Source of the DNA: CAIPAT01 sp041665605
GTDB taxonomy: Bacteria; Verrucomicrobiota; Lentisphaeria; Victivallales; Victivallaceae
Direction of reading: 5' to 3'
DNA: 64,000 bases
NCBI GenBank assembly: GCA_041665605.1
Contig: JBAYIO010000006.1
Coordinates: 28,551-92,550 of the forward strand
Shown here: piece by piece, positions 16,388 through 25,377 of the stretch
How positions within the stretch are numbered: position 1 is the stretch's first letter
Layout of the letters: every line of letters starts with the position of its first letter
Position numbers and translations under genes: made by a program
Notes under the pieces: model-generated
Database searches by the model: none
What the model was told of the DNA's origin: nothing
Seen by the model: only the letters and a program-made list of their open reading frames with translations

Positions 16388-19029
16388 ATGAACTTGAATC
16401 AAGAGATTTTCCTGTAAATATTGAAGATATTATGCATACTGCATATCTGCAGTATTCGTTGAGCGTAAACGTGGGCCGCGCCATTCCGGACGTCCGCGAC
16501 GGGCTGAAACCGGTGAACCGGCGTATCCTGTACGCGATGCACATGCTCGGGCTCTCCAAATCCCACTCCTATACCAAAAGCGCGAAAGTCGTCGGCGAAG
16601 TGATCGGTAAGTACCATCCGCATGGCGACTCCTCGATTTATGACGCCATGGTGCGTCTGGCCCAGGACTTCTCGATGCGCGCACCGCTGATTGACGGGCA
16701 GGGTAACTTCGGGAGTATTGACGGCGATGCCGCCGCCGCCTACCGTTATACCGAGTGCCGCATGGAACGCTTGTCGGAGGAACTGCTGGCCGACATAGAA
16801 AAAGATACCGTTGACATGACGCTGACCTTCGACGAGTCTTCGCAGGAGCCGACTGTACTGCCGGCGCGTTTCCCGCAACTGCTGGTCAACGGCACGACCG
16901 GTATCGGGGTCGGCATGGCAACCAGCATCCCGCCGCACAATCTGGCTGAAGTGATCAATGCCACGATCTGCGTAATGGAAAATCCGACGGCGACGATTGA
17001 CGAGCTGATGCAGCATATGCCGGGTCCGGACTTCCCGACCGGCGCCATTCTGCGCGGCAAAAACGAAGTCCGCAAATTCTATGCCACCGGCCGCGGAACT
17101 TTCAGAGTCCGCGCCAAGGCGGAAATAATCGAAACCAACGGCAAAGAGCAAATCATCATCACCGAAATTCCATATGCCATCAACAAAGAAAATATGGTGA
17201 AGAAGATTGCCGAACTGGTCAATGATAAAAAGATCACCGGGATTTCCGGTTTGCGCGACGAGACCAGCCGCCGGGTTGGCATCCGCGTGGTGATTGACAT
17301 TAAACGCGGAGCCATGGGCAGCGTGGTACTTAATCAGCTTTACGCCCATACCCAGCTTGAATCCGTGTATGGTTCGATCATGCTGGTGGTTGACCACAAC
17401 CGGCCGCGAGTGATGAATCTGCCGCAAGTCTTGCAGGCATATATTGACCACCGTATGGAAGTGGTGGTCCGCAGAACGATATTTGAACTCAAGAAAGCGG
17501 AAGCCAGGGCGCACATCCTCGAAGGATTGCTGCTGGCGCTGGCTAATATTGATGAAGTTGTAAAAATCATCCGCGATTCCAGAAACCGCGAAGCCGCCGC
17601 CGAGGGCTTGATTGCGCGATTCCAGTTCTCCAAGGAACAGGTCGGTGCCATCCTGGAAATGCGCCTGCACCAGTTGACCGGACTGGCGATTGAAGATGTC
17701 CAGACGGAATATGAAGAACTGACCAAACTTATCGCCTACCTGAAATCACTGCTTGCCAGCCGCGAAATGCGCCTGGAAGTGATCAAGAATGAACTGATTG
17801 AAGTCAGAGAGAAACATTCCAATCCGCGCCGCACCGAAATTACTTTCGACGACTCCGATTTGAACATTGCCGACCTGATTGCCAGACATTCCTGCGTGAT
17901 AACGGTTTCCAATACCGGCTACATCAAACGGGTGCCGTCCGACACTTACCGCACTCAGCATCGCGGCGGCGTAGGCATCATGGGCATGGAAACCAAAGAC
18001 GCGGACTTTGTCGAGCATCTGTTCAACGCGGACAGCCACGACCTGATCTTCTTCTTTACGGACAAAGGATTCATGTACTGGCTGAACGTTTATGAAATCC
18101 CGGAAGCATCCAGAATTTCCAAAGGCAAGGCCATTGTCAATATGATCAAGATCGAGCCCGGCGAAAAAATCAAAGCCATGCTGACGGTCAGTCCGGACGA
18201 AATGGAAGATACAAGTAAATATATTATCATGGCGGCCCGCAGCGGTTATATTAAAAAGACTGCGCTCCCGGCGTTCAAGAATCTGCGCCGCACCGGCATC
18301 CGCGCCCTGACCATTGAAGAAAATGATGACTTGATCGCGGCGGATATCACCACTATCGGCAATGACATCATTCTTTCCACCGGACTCGGCATGGCCTGCC
18401 GGTTTGATCAGGCTCAGGTGCGTCCGATGGGCCGTACCGCCCGCGGCGTAACCGGCATGCGGTTCAAACTGGCGAACGATTATCTGGTCGGCATGGAAGT
18501 GATCAAAGAGGAAGTCGGCGAAGTAGAAGAAGGGCAGGAGGAAAATGCCACCGGGCCGGAACTGCTGGTTGTAACTTCCCGCGGCATGGGTAAACGCAGT
18601 TTTGTCAGCACTTACCGCAAGACCAAACGCGGTGCCAAAGGCGTAACCAATATCCGGTTCCGTGAAACTGAAGACATCGTCATCGCCGCTATTCAAGTGG
18701 AAAAAGGCGATGAACTCGTGCTGACCACGGAGCGCGGCCAGCTCGTGCGCATCCCGACGGATGAGATCAGGACTATCGGCAGGGCGTCAAAGGGCGTCAA
18801 AATCATGAATCTGCGCGAAACCGACCGCATCACCGGCGCGGCAAAAATAGTCAAAGTGGAAGGCGAGGAAAGCAGCATCAAAATCGAAGCTGTTCCCGAA
18901 GCCGGTGTAGTGCCGGAGATTGAAGATATCCCTGAACTCGAAGATGTCGACATTGATGACGTCGATGATATTGATGATATTGATGGCGTCGATGATGTCG
19001 AAGAGGATGACGACAAAGATACCGTTTAA
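16384..19029 (+). CDS. gyrA: DNA gyrase subunit A
   Basis: An 881-residue type IIA topoisomerase subunit that cleaves and rejoins DNA with GyrB to introduce negative supercoils. The catalytic Tyr is residue 122 (AAYRYTECR), exactly the E. coli number, and the quinolone region reads GDSSIYD with Ser83 and Asp87 unchanged. The C-terminal beta-pinwheel has a degenerate GyrA box, QHRGGVG at 525-531 instead of QRRGGKG. The last ~45 residues are an extreme acidic tail (Asp/Glu/Ile/Val repeats). ParC would be the alternative, but the box and length favour GyrA. gyrB is not in the window. Confidence 0.93.
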   Translation: MNELESRDFPVNIEDIMHTAYLQYSLSVNVGRAIPDVRDGLKPVNRRILYAMHMLGLSKSHSYTKSAKVVGEVIGKYHPHGDSSIYDAMVRLAQDFSMRAPLIDGQGNFGSIDGDAAAAYRYTECRMERLSEELLADIEKDTVDMTLTFDESSQEPTVLPARFPQLLVNGTTGIGVGMATSIPPHNLAEVINATICVMENPTATIDELMQHMPGPDFPTGAILRGKNEVRKFYATGRGTFRVRAKAEIIETNGKEQIIITEIPYAINKENMVKKIAELVNDKKITGISGLRDETSRRVGIRVVIDIKRGAMGSVVLNQLYAHTQLESVYGSIMLVVDHNRPRVMNLPQVLQAYIDHRMEVVVRRTIFELKKAEARAHILEGLLLALANIDEVVKIIRDSRNREAAAEGLIARFQFSKEQVGAILEMRLHQLTGLAIEDVQTEYEELTKLIAYLKSLLASREMRLEVIKNELIEVREKHSNPRRTEITFDDSDLNIADLIARHSCVITVSNTGYIKRVPSDTYRTQHRGGVGIMGMETKDADFVEHLFNADSHDLIFFFTDKGFMYWLNVYEIPEASRISKGKAIVNMIKIEPGEKIKAMLTVSPDEMEDTSKYIIMAARSGYIKKTALPAFKNLRRTGIRALTIEENDDLIAADITTIGNDIILSTGLGMACRFDQAQVRPMGRTARGVTGMRFKLANDYLVGMEVIKEEVGEVEEGQEENATGPELLVVTSRGMGKRSFVSTYRKTKRGAKGVTNIRFRETEDIVIAAIQVEKGDELVLTTERGQLVRIPTDEIRTIGRASKGVKIMNLRETDRITGAAKIVKVEGEESSIKIEAVPEAGVVPEIEDIPELEDVDIDDVDDIDDIDGVDDVEEDDDKDTV

Positions 19030-19044
19030 TTATACGGGTTTTCA

Positions 19045-19899
19045 ATGGTCCTTTGTTTCAAAAACAGGCAATTGGATCTTTCCGGCGTAAGCCGTTTGAT
19101 GGGAATCGTCAACGTTACGCCGGATTCGTTCAGCGACGGCGGCAGATGCTTTAATTCCGAAGGTGCCGTTGCGCACGGATTGAAATTGCTTGAAGAGGGG
19201 GCCGACATCATTGATATCGGCGGCGAATCCACGCGTCCCGGCGCCGTCGCCGTCAGTCCGGAGGACGAAACCGCCCGAATTGTGCCGGTGATCCGGGAAC
19301 TGAAGCGGAAAAATCCAGATTGCATTATCAGCGCCGACACCAGAAAAAGGGAAGTGGCCGCCGCCGCCCTCGCCGCCGGTGCGGATATTATTAATGATAT
19401 TACCGGATTGCGGCATTCGCCGGAGATTGCCGCAATTGCCGCAGAATACGGCGCCGGCCTGATCCTGATGCACATGCGGGGAACACCGGAAACCATGCAG
19501 TCTGCTGAAAACCTCAAATATTGCGATATAGTTAAAGAAGTTTCTGAATTTTTATTGCAGGCTGTGGAAAAAGCCCTTGAATACGGCGTGAAACGGGAAA
19601 ATATTGTACTGGACCCGGGAATCGGATTTTCCAAGACTCCGGAACAGAATCTGGAGCTGATCGGTAGGATCGAAGAGATTAAAGCGCTTGGATTCCCGGT
19701 TCTGGCCGGACATTCCCGCAAGTCGTTTATCGGTGCGGTTCTCGGACGCAAAAATCCGGAAGACCGCATCTTCGGGACTGCCGGGGTTACCGCTTTTCTG
19801 GCCATGCGCCGCGCGGAAATCATCAGGGTGCATGACGTCAGGGCGATGAAGGATGTAGTGACCATGTTCAGCCGCTGCGCTGAATACGGTTCAAAATAG
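19045..19899 (+). CDS. folP: Dihydropteroate synthase
   Basis: A 284-residue cytosolic enzyme that joins p-aminobenzoate to the pterin diphosphate in folate synthesis. Family motifs are all present: MGIVNVTPDSFSDGG, ADIIDIGGESTRPGA, NDITGL, LMHMRGTPETMQ, LDPGIGFSKTPEQN and AGHSRKSFIGA. The ATG at 19045 has no strong ribosome site and lies 15 bases after gyrA, so read-through from gyrA is likely. Directly followed by cdaA, an order also seen in other Gram-negative genomes. Confidence 0.96.
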   Translation: MVLCFKNRQLDLSGVSRLMGIVNVTPDSFSDGGRCFNSEGAVAHGLKLLEEGADIIDIGGESTRPGAVAVSPEDETARIVPVIRELKRKNPDCIISADTRKREVAAAALAAGADIINDITGLRHSPEIAAIAAEYGAGLILMHMRGTPETMQSAENLKYCDIVKEVSEFLLQAVEKALEYGVKRENIVLDPGIGFSKTPEQNLELIGRIEEIKALGFPVLAGHSRKSFIGAVLGRKNPEDRIFGTAGVTAFLAMRRAEIIRVHDVRAMKDVVTMFSRCAEYGSK

Positions 19900-19910
19900 A
19901 GGACTGGAAA

Positions 19911-20759
19911 ATGGCAAATTATATGACCTATATGCAGGATGCCTGGACGTATTTGAGGCCGGCCCTGGAAATCGCCATTCTGGCGTTCCTGATCTACAAA
20001 GTCCTGTATTATCTGCGCGGCACCAGGGGTTCCAATATCCTGGCGGGAATCCTGATCATGCTGATGCTGCTGACGGCGGCCTGCGACCTGATTAAGCTCG
20101 AAGTCCTCAACTGGATTCTCACCGGAGTATGGACGGTGCTGGCGACTGCGGTTATCGTTATTTTCCAGCCGGAACTCAGACGCGCGTTCGCCCAGCTCGG
20201 CAGCGCATCGTTTATGCATTCCGACCGCAAAAAAGAGGCGATTACTGAAGTTGTGACCGCCGTGCTGAATATGTCCAAGCGCCGGATCGGCGCGCTCATC
20301 GTCATTGAACGCAGCATCGGCATGCGGGCGATTGTCGAAGACTCCATCAAGCTGGACATCAAACTCAATTCCCTGATCATCGAATCTATTTTCTTCCCCA
20401 ATTCTCCATTGCATGACGGGGCGATTATTATTAAGAATGACAAAATCATTGCCGCCCATTCAATCCTCCCGCTTTCGCGTGATGAATCCCTGACCAGATC
20501 GCTTGGCACCCGCCACCGCGCGGCGGTCGGAATTACAGAGGAATCCGATGCGGTGGTTGTGGTCGTTTCGGAGGAAACCGGCAAAATCAGCATTGCCTGC
20601 CGCGGCAGTCTCCGGCAGGACATCAAGACGGACAAGCTGCTGAAATACCTCACCGGGCTGCTGATATCCAACGATGCCGACTCTTTCGCCAGCATGTTCG
20701 GCACGATGGAGGAAAATGAACAACTGACCGGCTTTACCAGCGGTGAAGAGGGATCATAA
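19911..20759 (+). CDS. cdaA: Membrane diadenylate cyclase (c-di-AMP synthase)
   Basis: A 282-residue protein with three N-terminal membrane helices (about residues 15-90) and a DisA_N-type cyclase domain. The two catalytic signatures are present: DGA in PLHDGAII (~169) and RHR in GTRHRAAVG (~201). It makes c-di-AMP from two ATP at the inner membrane. The ATG follows AGAGGACTGG. Its stop shares a base with the ybbR start, the conserved CdaA-CdaR pairing. Confidence 0.95.
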   Translation: MANYMTYMQDAWTYLRPALEIAILAFLIYKVLYYLRGTRGSNILAGILIMLMLLTAACDLIKLEVLNWILTGVWTVLATAVIVIFQPELRRAFAQLGSASFMHSDRKKEAITEVVTAVLNMSKRRIGALIVIERSIGMRAIVEDSIKLDIKLNSLIIESIFFPNSPLHDGAIIIKNDKIIAAHSILPLSRDESLTRSLGTRHRAAVGITEESDAVVVVVSEETGKISIACRGSLRQDIKTDKLLKYLTGLLISNDADSFASMFGTMEENEQLTGFTSGEEGS

Positions 20760-21757
20760 TGGATTATCGTTTAAACAACCAGGAAAGAGACCGCCTCAGA
20801 TGGATTCCGGCGGTTATCCGCAATGATTTTCTCCGGAAATTTCTCGCGCTGTTTTTTGCGGTGCTGGTGTACCTGATGGTCGCCAATAAAATCGGCACTG
20901 AAGAAAAGATTTCAAATGTGCCGGTGGATATCGAACTGCCGGGCGGACTGGTCAATCTGGACGCCAGAAAACCGACGATTAACGTGACTGTGCGCGGCAG
21001 TAAAAAGAACCTCTCCGGCATTGGCGCGATGGATATCAAAGTCAAGGCGGAAGTCGTCGAGAACAAATATATCGCCGGATTCCCTTATCTGCTTAAACTG
21101 AGCATGGACAACATTAAAACACCGTTCGGTGTAAGCGGCGTGAATTTCAACCCGAAAGAGATTCCGCTGTCGCTTGAAAGAAATGATTCTAAAAAAGTGA
21201 TGGTCGAGCAGAAATTTGATTCCATCCAGAATCTGCCGAAAGATTATGCGGTAGGCAAAATAAAAATCAACCCCGCTGAAGTGCTGATTATCGGCCCCCA
21301 GAGTATTATCAAGGAAATTAAATCTATCCAGACCCGGCCGATTCCGCTGGACAGCCAGACCATCGAAAGTTTTGAATATCAGGCGCCGTTATCCACCCCT
21401 GACTCCATAAAAGTCTCCCCGATCAAAGTGACGGCGCAGGTGGAAATAGTCCGCAATTTTATCACCAGAACCTTCAAATCCGTGCCCATCCGGCTGCTCC
21501 AGCCGCCCGATGATCAGGAATTGCTGAAAGTCGAACTGCTCTCCACGCCGAACGCCGATATAACAGTCTACGGTCCGCAGAGCAAAGTGGCCCTGCTGAA
21601 ACCGGAGGAGGTCAAGTCCTATATCGATGTTTCAGCCCTCCAGGAATCCGGCTCTTTCAGCTCGGAAGTCTACTGCTGGACCAGCGACCCGGAAATAAAG
21701 GTCAAAAACATCTACCCCGAAAAAGTTAAACTGAAACTTACCCGCGTCAAAAAATAG
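20759..21757 (+). CDS. YbbR-like domain protein (CdaR-type regulator of CdaA)
   Basis: A 332-residue protein with one N-terminal membrane helix (FLRKFLALFFAVLVYLMVAN) and several YbbR repeats outside the membrane (DKIGT-like start, VDIELPGGLVNL, PINVTV-like strands, VLIIGPQSIIKEIKSIQTRP, ITVYGPQSKVALLKPEEVKS). CdaR proteins bind CdaA and modulate c-di-AMP output. Translationally coupled to cdaA. Converges with the J-like gene 26 bases downstream. Confidence 0.9.
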   Translation: MDYRLNNQERDRLRWIPAVIRNDFLRKFLALFFAVLVYLMVANKIGTEEKISNVPVDIELPGGLVNLDARKPTINVTVRGSKKNLSGIGAMDIKVKAEVVENKYIAGFPYLLKLSMDNIKTPFGVSGVNFNPKEIPLSLERNDSKKVMVEQKFDSIQNLPKDYAVGKIKINPAEVLIIGPQSIIKEIKSIQTRPIPLDSQTIESFEYQAPLSTPDSIKVSPIKVTAQVEIVRNFITRTFKSVPIRLLQPPDDQELLKVELLSTPNADITVYGPQSKVALLKPEEVKSYIDVSALQESGSFSSEVYCWTSDPEIKVKNIYPEKVKLKLTRVKK

Positions 21758-21783
21758 CGGACGGGCGGCTCTCCCTGCAAGGA

Positions 21784-22947
21784 TCAAAAATCAAAGAATC
21801 CCTGTTCGGTATATTCTTCTTCTGACGAAACATGCGTTCCGGTTTTCGCCTTTGTCTTTTTCTCCGTTTTTACTTTGGGCTGCGGTTTGAGCCGGGATTG
21901 CCTTTGGACCGGCCGGCTCCATTTTCGCTCCACGCTTTCCAGGTATTCCATTTCATATTTCAAAGTTAGCTGTTCATGAATCAGTTGCTGTTCAAGCTGG
22001 CGTGTCGCGGCTTTGCGCTGTTTGTCCGACCAGGCCAGAAAGCGCCAGGACGATTCCGCCTGGGCATTGCGGATAAGTGCCCGGACCGAGCGCAGGCCGT
22101 TTTTAAAATCTTCGATTACCGCCAGGATTTGAGTGCAGGAGATGTGGCTGGACATCGGGTCCTGCTTCATGTCCAGCGAGGCTTGAATCGCCAGCAGACT
22201 GTCCAGATCGTTCTTTTGGTAAGCCGCCTGGATCTGATGCCATAAACGGCTGTTTTCGGCATTGAAATCGCAGCCGGTGTCCGGATGGAGTTTGAAGCAT
22301 AATTTGCGGTAAACATCCCGGATTCTGGCGGTCTGGTTTCTCATTTCCGGATCATCTCTGACCACCTTCTTTTTACCGTCGAAAATGTCTTCAAGGTCAT
22401 CAAACATTTTGTCGAATTCTTCTTTTAAATCTCCGTCCTCGTCCAATTCTTCAAAATTTTTATTGAATTCCTCGTCCAGATCTTCGTCATCCTCAAGGTC
22501 ATCGTCAGCATCAGCATTAAATTCGTTGACGTATTCGACCAGCGCGTCATGCAGCGACATGCCGTCTCTGGCTTTTTTCTGTAATTCCTGATACAGTTTG
22601 CGCGGGGTTTTGCCGGAGAGGTCGCTCAGGCACTCCACCTGCTCCACAAACCAGCCTTTCCGCCGGATCTGTTCATGCAGTTCCCGCAATTCAGTCAGAC
22701 GGCTGCCGAAAGTAGCGTGCATCCATTTTTCATAAGCGGGACGGTCTTCATTGCAGTATGCGTCCCACTCTTTCTGCTGTTTCTCGAAATCGCGTTCCGC
22801 TTTTTTGCACTTCCGCAATAATTCCTTTTTCACGGAGGAAATATCCAGCAGGATCAGCTCGTAAAAACCAAACGGCTTAGGCTTGGCGGCGGTACGCCCG
22901 GTATATACCCACATCTTCTGACGGTTTTGTTTCTTCTTGTATGCCAT
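21784..22947 (-). CDS. Coiled-coil protein with J-domain-like segment
   Basis: About 387 residues, starting at the ATG at 22947 (MAYKKKQNRQK) eight bases after the stop of the exonuclease gene. A basic N-terminus and helical region is followed by an extremely acidic stretch (~residues 150-195, repeated Asp/Glu-Leu) and then a J-domain-like helix pair with the HPD tripeptide (YRKLCFKLHPDTG). The C-terminal ~130 residues are charged helices. It could recruit DnaK; a full four-helix J domain was not verified. No other domain recognised. Confidence 0.65.
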   Translation of the reverse strand: MAYKKKQNRQKMWVYTGRTAAKPKPFGFYELILLDISSVKKELLRKCKKAERDFEKQQKEWDAYCNEDRPAYEKWMHATFGSRLTELRELHEQIRRKGWFVEQVECLSDLSGKTPRKLYQELQKKARDGMSLHDALVEYVNEFNADADDDLEDDEDLDEEFNKNFEELDEDGDLKEEFDKMFDDLEDIFDGKKKVVRDDPEMRNQTARIRDVYRKLCFKLHPDTGCDFNAENSRLWHQIQAAYQKNDLDSLLAIQASLDMKQDPMSSHISCTQILAVIEDFKNGLRSVRALIRNAQAESSWRFLAWSDKQRKAATRQLEQQLIHEQLTLKYEMEYLESVERKWSRPVQRQSRLKPQPKVKTEKKTKAKTGTHVSSEEEYTEQGFFDF

Positions 22948-22954
22948 GCTGAAA

Positions 22955-24427
22955 TTACGCTCTTTTGAAGTCAATATAGCCGCGATCGATATCGGTGCGG
23001 ACTAATTGTACGCGGAGCTGGTTGCCGACGTCCTGGCCTTCGAATCCGCTCACCAGTCTGCCTTCCACCGGCGGACTCAGCAGGCGGACCCACGTGCCTT
23101 TATCGGCGGCGCCGGTGACGATGGCGTCGAACTGTTCGCCGATTCTTGACTCCAGCAGCATCGCGGCGGCGGCCTTTTCGACCAGCCGCTCAACTTTTTT
23201 TGCATCGTCCTCTTTTTCTGTGCAATGCCTGGCCAGCATCTGCAGTTCATCGTCTTTATACGGCATCGGACGCCCCCCGATGGCCGCTTTCAGCAGCCGC
23301 TGGGTGATCAGGTCCGGAAAGCGGCGGTTAGGGGCCGTGGAGTGAGTATAATCCTTGACCGCCAGCCCGAAATGGCCGGATGCGGTTTGTCCCGGCAGTT
23401 CAATCACATATTCGCCTTTGCCCAGCAGTTTGATGATGCTGAGCGAAAGGTCGGGAAAGCGGACCGGGTCGGCGGCTTTTTCCGCCAGCAGAAACTTTTC
23501 CAGCGCTTTGGAGTCCGGTTCCGCAGGTAAATTGACGCCGCGTTCGGCGGCCAGTTCCACGATCCGGTTCCAGCGTTTGGGTACGCGGACTATGCGCCGG
23601 ACGGACGGAAAATTCCGCGATGCCAGGTAACGGGCGGTAACCCCGTTGGCCGCGACCATAAAGTCCTCAATAATATCTTTTGCCCTGTTCGATCTTTCCT
23701 CTTCCAAATCCTTGAGGTCTTCGCCTTCAAATACCGGCCGTGCCTGGATGGTTTCAAAGTCCAGCGCGCCGTGCAGGACGCGTAGCGCTTTCAGTTTTTG
23801 CGCAGCAATGTCCTGAAGCCGGATATTTTTTTCCAGCCCGCTGACCGCAGTGACCGCCTGCAGCACCGGCCCCTCTCCCTCCAGCCAGGCGGCGGTGCTG
23901 TTGTACGCCAGCTTGGCGCGGTTGCAGACCTGAGCACGGTAAACATCCGAGCTCTGGAGCGATCCGTCTCCGGTCAGGATCATTTCAATGACAACGGCCA
24001 GGCGGTCCGAGTCGTAGTTGAGCGAAGTAAGGTCGGTGGAAAGCTTCTCCGGCAGCATCGGGAAAATTTCGGCGGCGGTGTAAACGGAGGTGGTATTCTG
24101 CCTGGCATAACGGTCAATGGCCGAATTTTTACCGGCGACAGCATCCACATCGGCAATGGCTACCAGCACCTTGACGGAGCCGCCGCCCAGGTCTTCGGCC
24201 ACCGTGAGCTGGTCCAGATCGCGGGAATCATCATTATCCATGGAACACCACAGCAAATTCCTGAGATCCCGCATCGGTTCTCCTGCCGGCACTACTGCGG
24301 GAGCGTTGATGCGGTCTAGTTCTGCAAAAACTTCCGGCGGAAAATCCGGCGCCATCCCTCTGTCCAGCATTGCGCGGTGAGCAATGCGTTGCAACCGTGA
24401 GCGGTTTCGCGTATCGTCGTTGTTCAT
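22955..24427 (-). CDS. RNB-domain exoribonuclease (RNase II/R family)
   Basis: A 490-residue protein with the catalytic RNB domain: DNDDSRDLDQ carries the Asp cluster binding Mg, followed by ADVDAVAG, MLPEKLSTDLTSLN, and late FGLAVKDYTHSTAPNRRFPDL. It is shorter than RNase R (no visible N-terminal cold-shock domains; a small C-terminal S1/OB-like region from ~430). It degrades RNA 3' to 5'. The J-like protein gene follows within eight bases, so they are co-transcribed. Confidence 0.88.
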   Translation of the reverse strand: MNNDDTRNRSRLQRIAHRAMLDRGMAPDFPPEVFAELDRINAPAVVPAGEPMRDLRNLLWCSMDNDDSRDLDQLTVAEDLGGGSVKVLVAIADVDAVAGKNSAIDRYARQNTTSVYTAAEIFPMLPEKLSTDLTSLNYDSDRLAVVIEMILTGDGSLQSSDVYRAQVCNRAKLAYNSTAAWLEGEGPVLQAVTAVSGLEKNIRLQDIAAQKLKALRVLHGALDFETIQARPVFEGEDLKDLEEERSNRAKDIIEDFMVAANGVTARYLASRNFPSVRRIVRVPKRWNRIVELAAERGVNLPAEPDSKALEKFLLAEKAADPVRFPDLSLSIIKLLGKGEYVIELPGQTASGHFGLAVKDYTHSTAPNRRFPDLITQRLLKAAIGGRPMPYKDDELQMLARHCTEKEDDAKKVERLVEKAAAAMLLESRIGEQFDAIVTGAADKGTWVRLLSPPVEGRLVSGFEGQDVGNQLRVQLVRTDIDRGYIDFKRA

Positions 24428-24681
24428 TATAATTTTACCTTATTGACAAATTTGGATTTCATTATGCGGCGCAAATTTCTCTTCAAAACTATTGTCATAC
24501 TTATCGGCCAATTGTCGCTACAGTGTAACGACAGTCTGTTTGCCGTATCCTGTTTGTTAATATATCATTAATTCTTGTGTATTAAAACGGCAATGTCAAT
24601 GTTGCGTTCACCCTCCGCAAAGTTTCCGCAGGAGAAGCGTCGTTGCGGCCGAAAGCAGATATGCAGAAAAGAAGTAATCCG

Positions 24682-25377
24682 TTATGCAGTTTTTTCTATG
24701 GCTTTGGCGGCTTCCCGGAGCAGTTTTATGAACTTTTCCAGGCATTCGGAAGTTTTGAACCCGGAAATGGCAATCGCAGCATATGCCGGACTGCCGATAT
24801 TTACCGCCAAACTGAGTTGATTTTTATGTTTGACCATAGCCAGTTTCTTCTTTCGGATTTCGTCCAGTTTACGGAAAAGTTCCGCATCCGCCTGTTCATG
24901 AAACAGCGCCTTGACATCTTCCTCCGGCAGTTCTGCCAGCAGCGCCATGCCGATGCTGGATTCCAGCGCCGGATACAGCGCCATGCCGCCTAAGCCGTTT
25001 TCAACCGGCGACCCGCCGGAATTATAATAGAGGTAACAGACTTTATCTTTCCACAGCACCCCGAGCGCGACCAGATAGCCGTGCTTGGCCAGGCGGTCAA
25101 GATGCGCAAAAGATCTGCTTAACAGCCCTGACGCCGCCATGCTTTGCGCCGCAATGACGTGCATGCCGGAGCCGACGGCATACCGCCTGGAAGACGTCCG
25201 GTAAGCCATGCCCAGATATGCCAGCGTTTTCAACAGCCGGTTGACCCGTATCGGGCTGAGGTTGAGCTTTCTGGCGACAGCCAGCCCGGAAACCGGTTCC
25301 GGACTCATGGCCATTTCCTGCAGGACAGCCAATCCGTCAACCAGTCCGTATACTATTTGCGACGGTATTTTATTCAT
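24682..25377 (-). CDS. IclR-family transcriptional regulator
   Basis: A 231-residue regulator with an N-terminal winged helix (VSGLAVARKLNLSPIRVNRLLKTL) and an IclR-type effector domain (GYLVALGVLWKDKVCYLYYN, LAVNIGSPAYAAIAISGF). The start at 25377 (MNKIPSQIV) overlaps the stop of the kinase gene (ATGA), so it is translationally coupled to it, an unusual partner. Ligand unknown. Confidence 0.88.
   Translation of the reverse strand: MNKIPSQIVYGLVDGLAVLQEMAMSPEPVSGLAVARKLNLSPIRVNRLLKTLAYLGMAYRTSSRRYAVGSGMHVIAAQSMAASGLLSRSFAHLDRLAKHGYLVALGVLWKDKVCYLYYNSGGSPVENGLGGMALYPALESSIGMALLAELPEEDVKALFHEQADAELFRKLDEIRKKKLAMVKHKNQLSLAVNIGSPAYAAIAISGFKTSECLEKFIKLLREAAKAIEKTA

Noticed and set aside
16399..17670. 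423-codon minus-strand ORF opposite gyrA
   Set aside because: Antisense shadow of gyrA with His/Arg-rich unlikely composition and no ribosome site.
19026..20459. Long minus-strand ORF of 477 codons opposite folP and cdaA
   Set aside because: It lies entirely opposite two clear genes (folP, cdaA) with full motifs, and its translation resembles no protein; a shadow of GC-biased codons.
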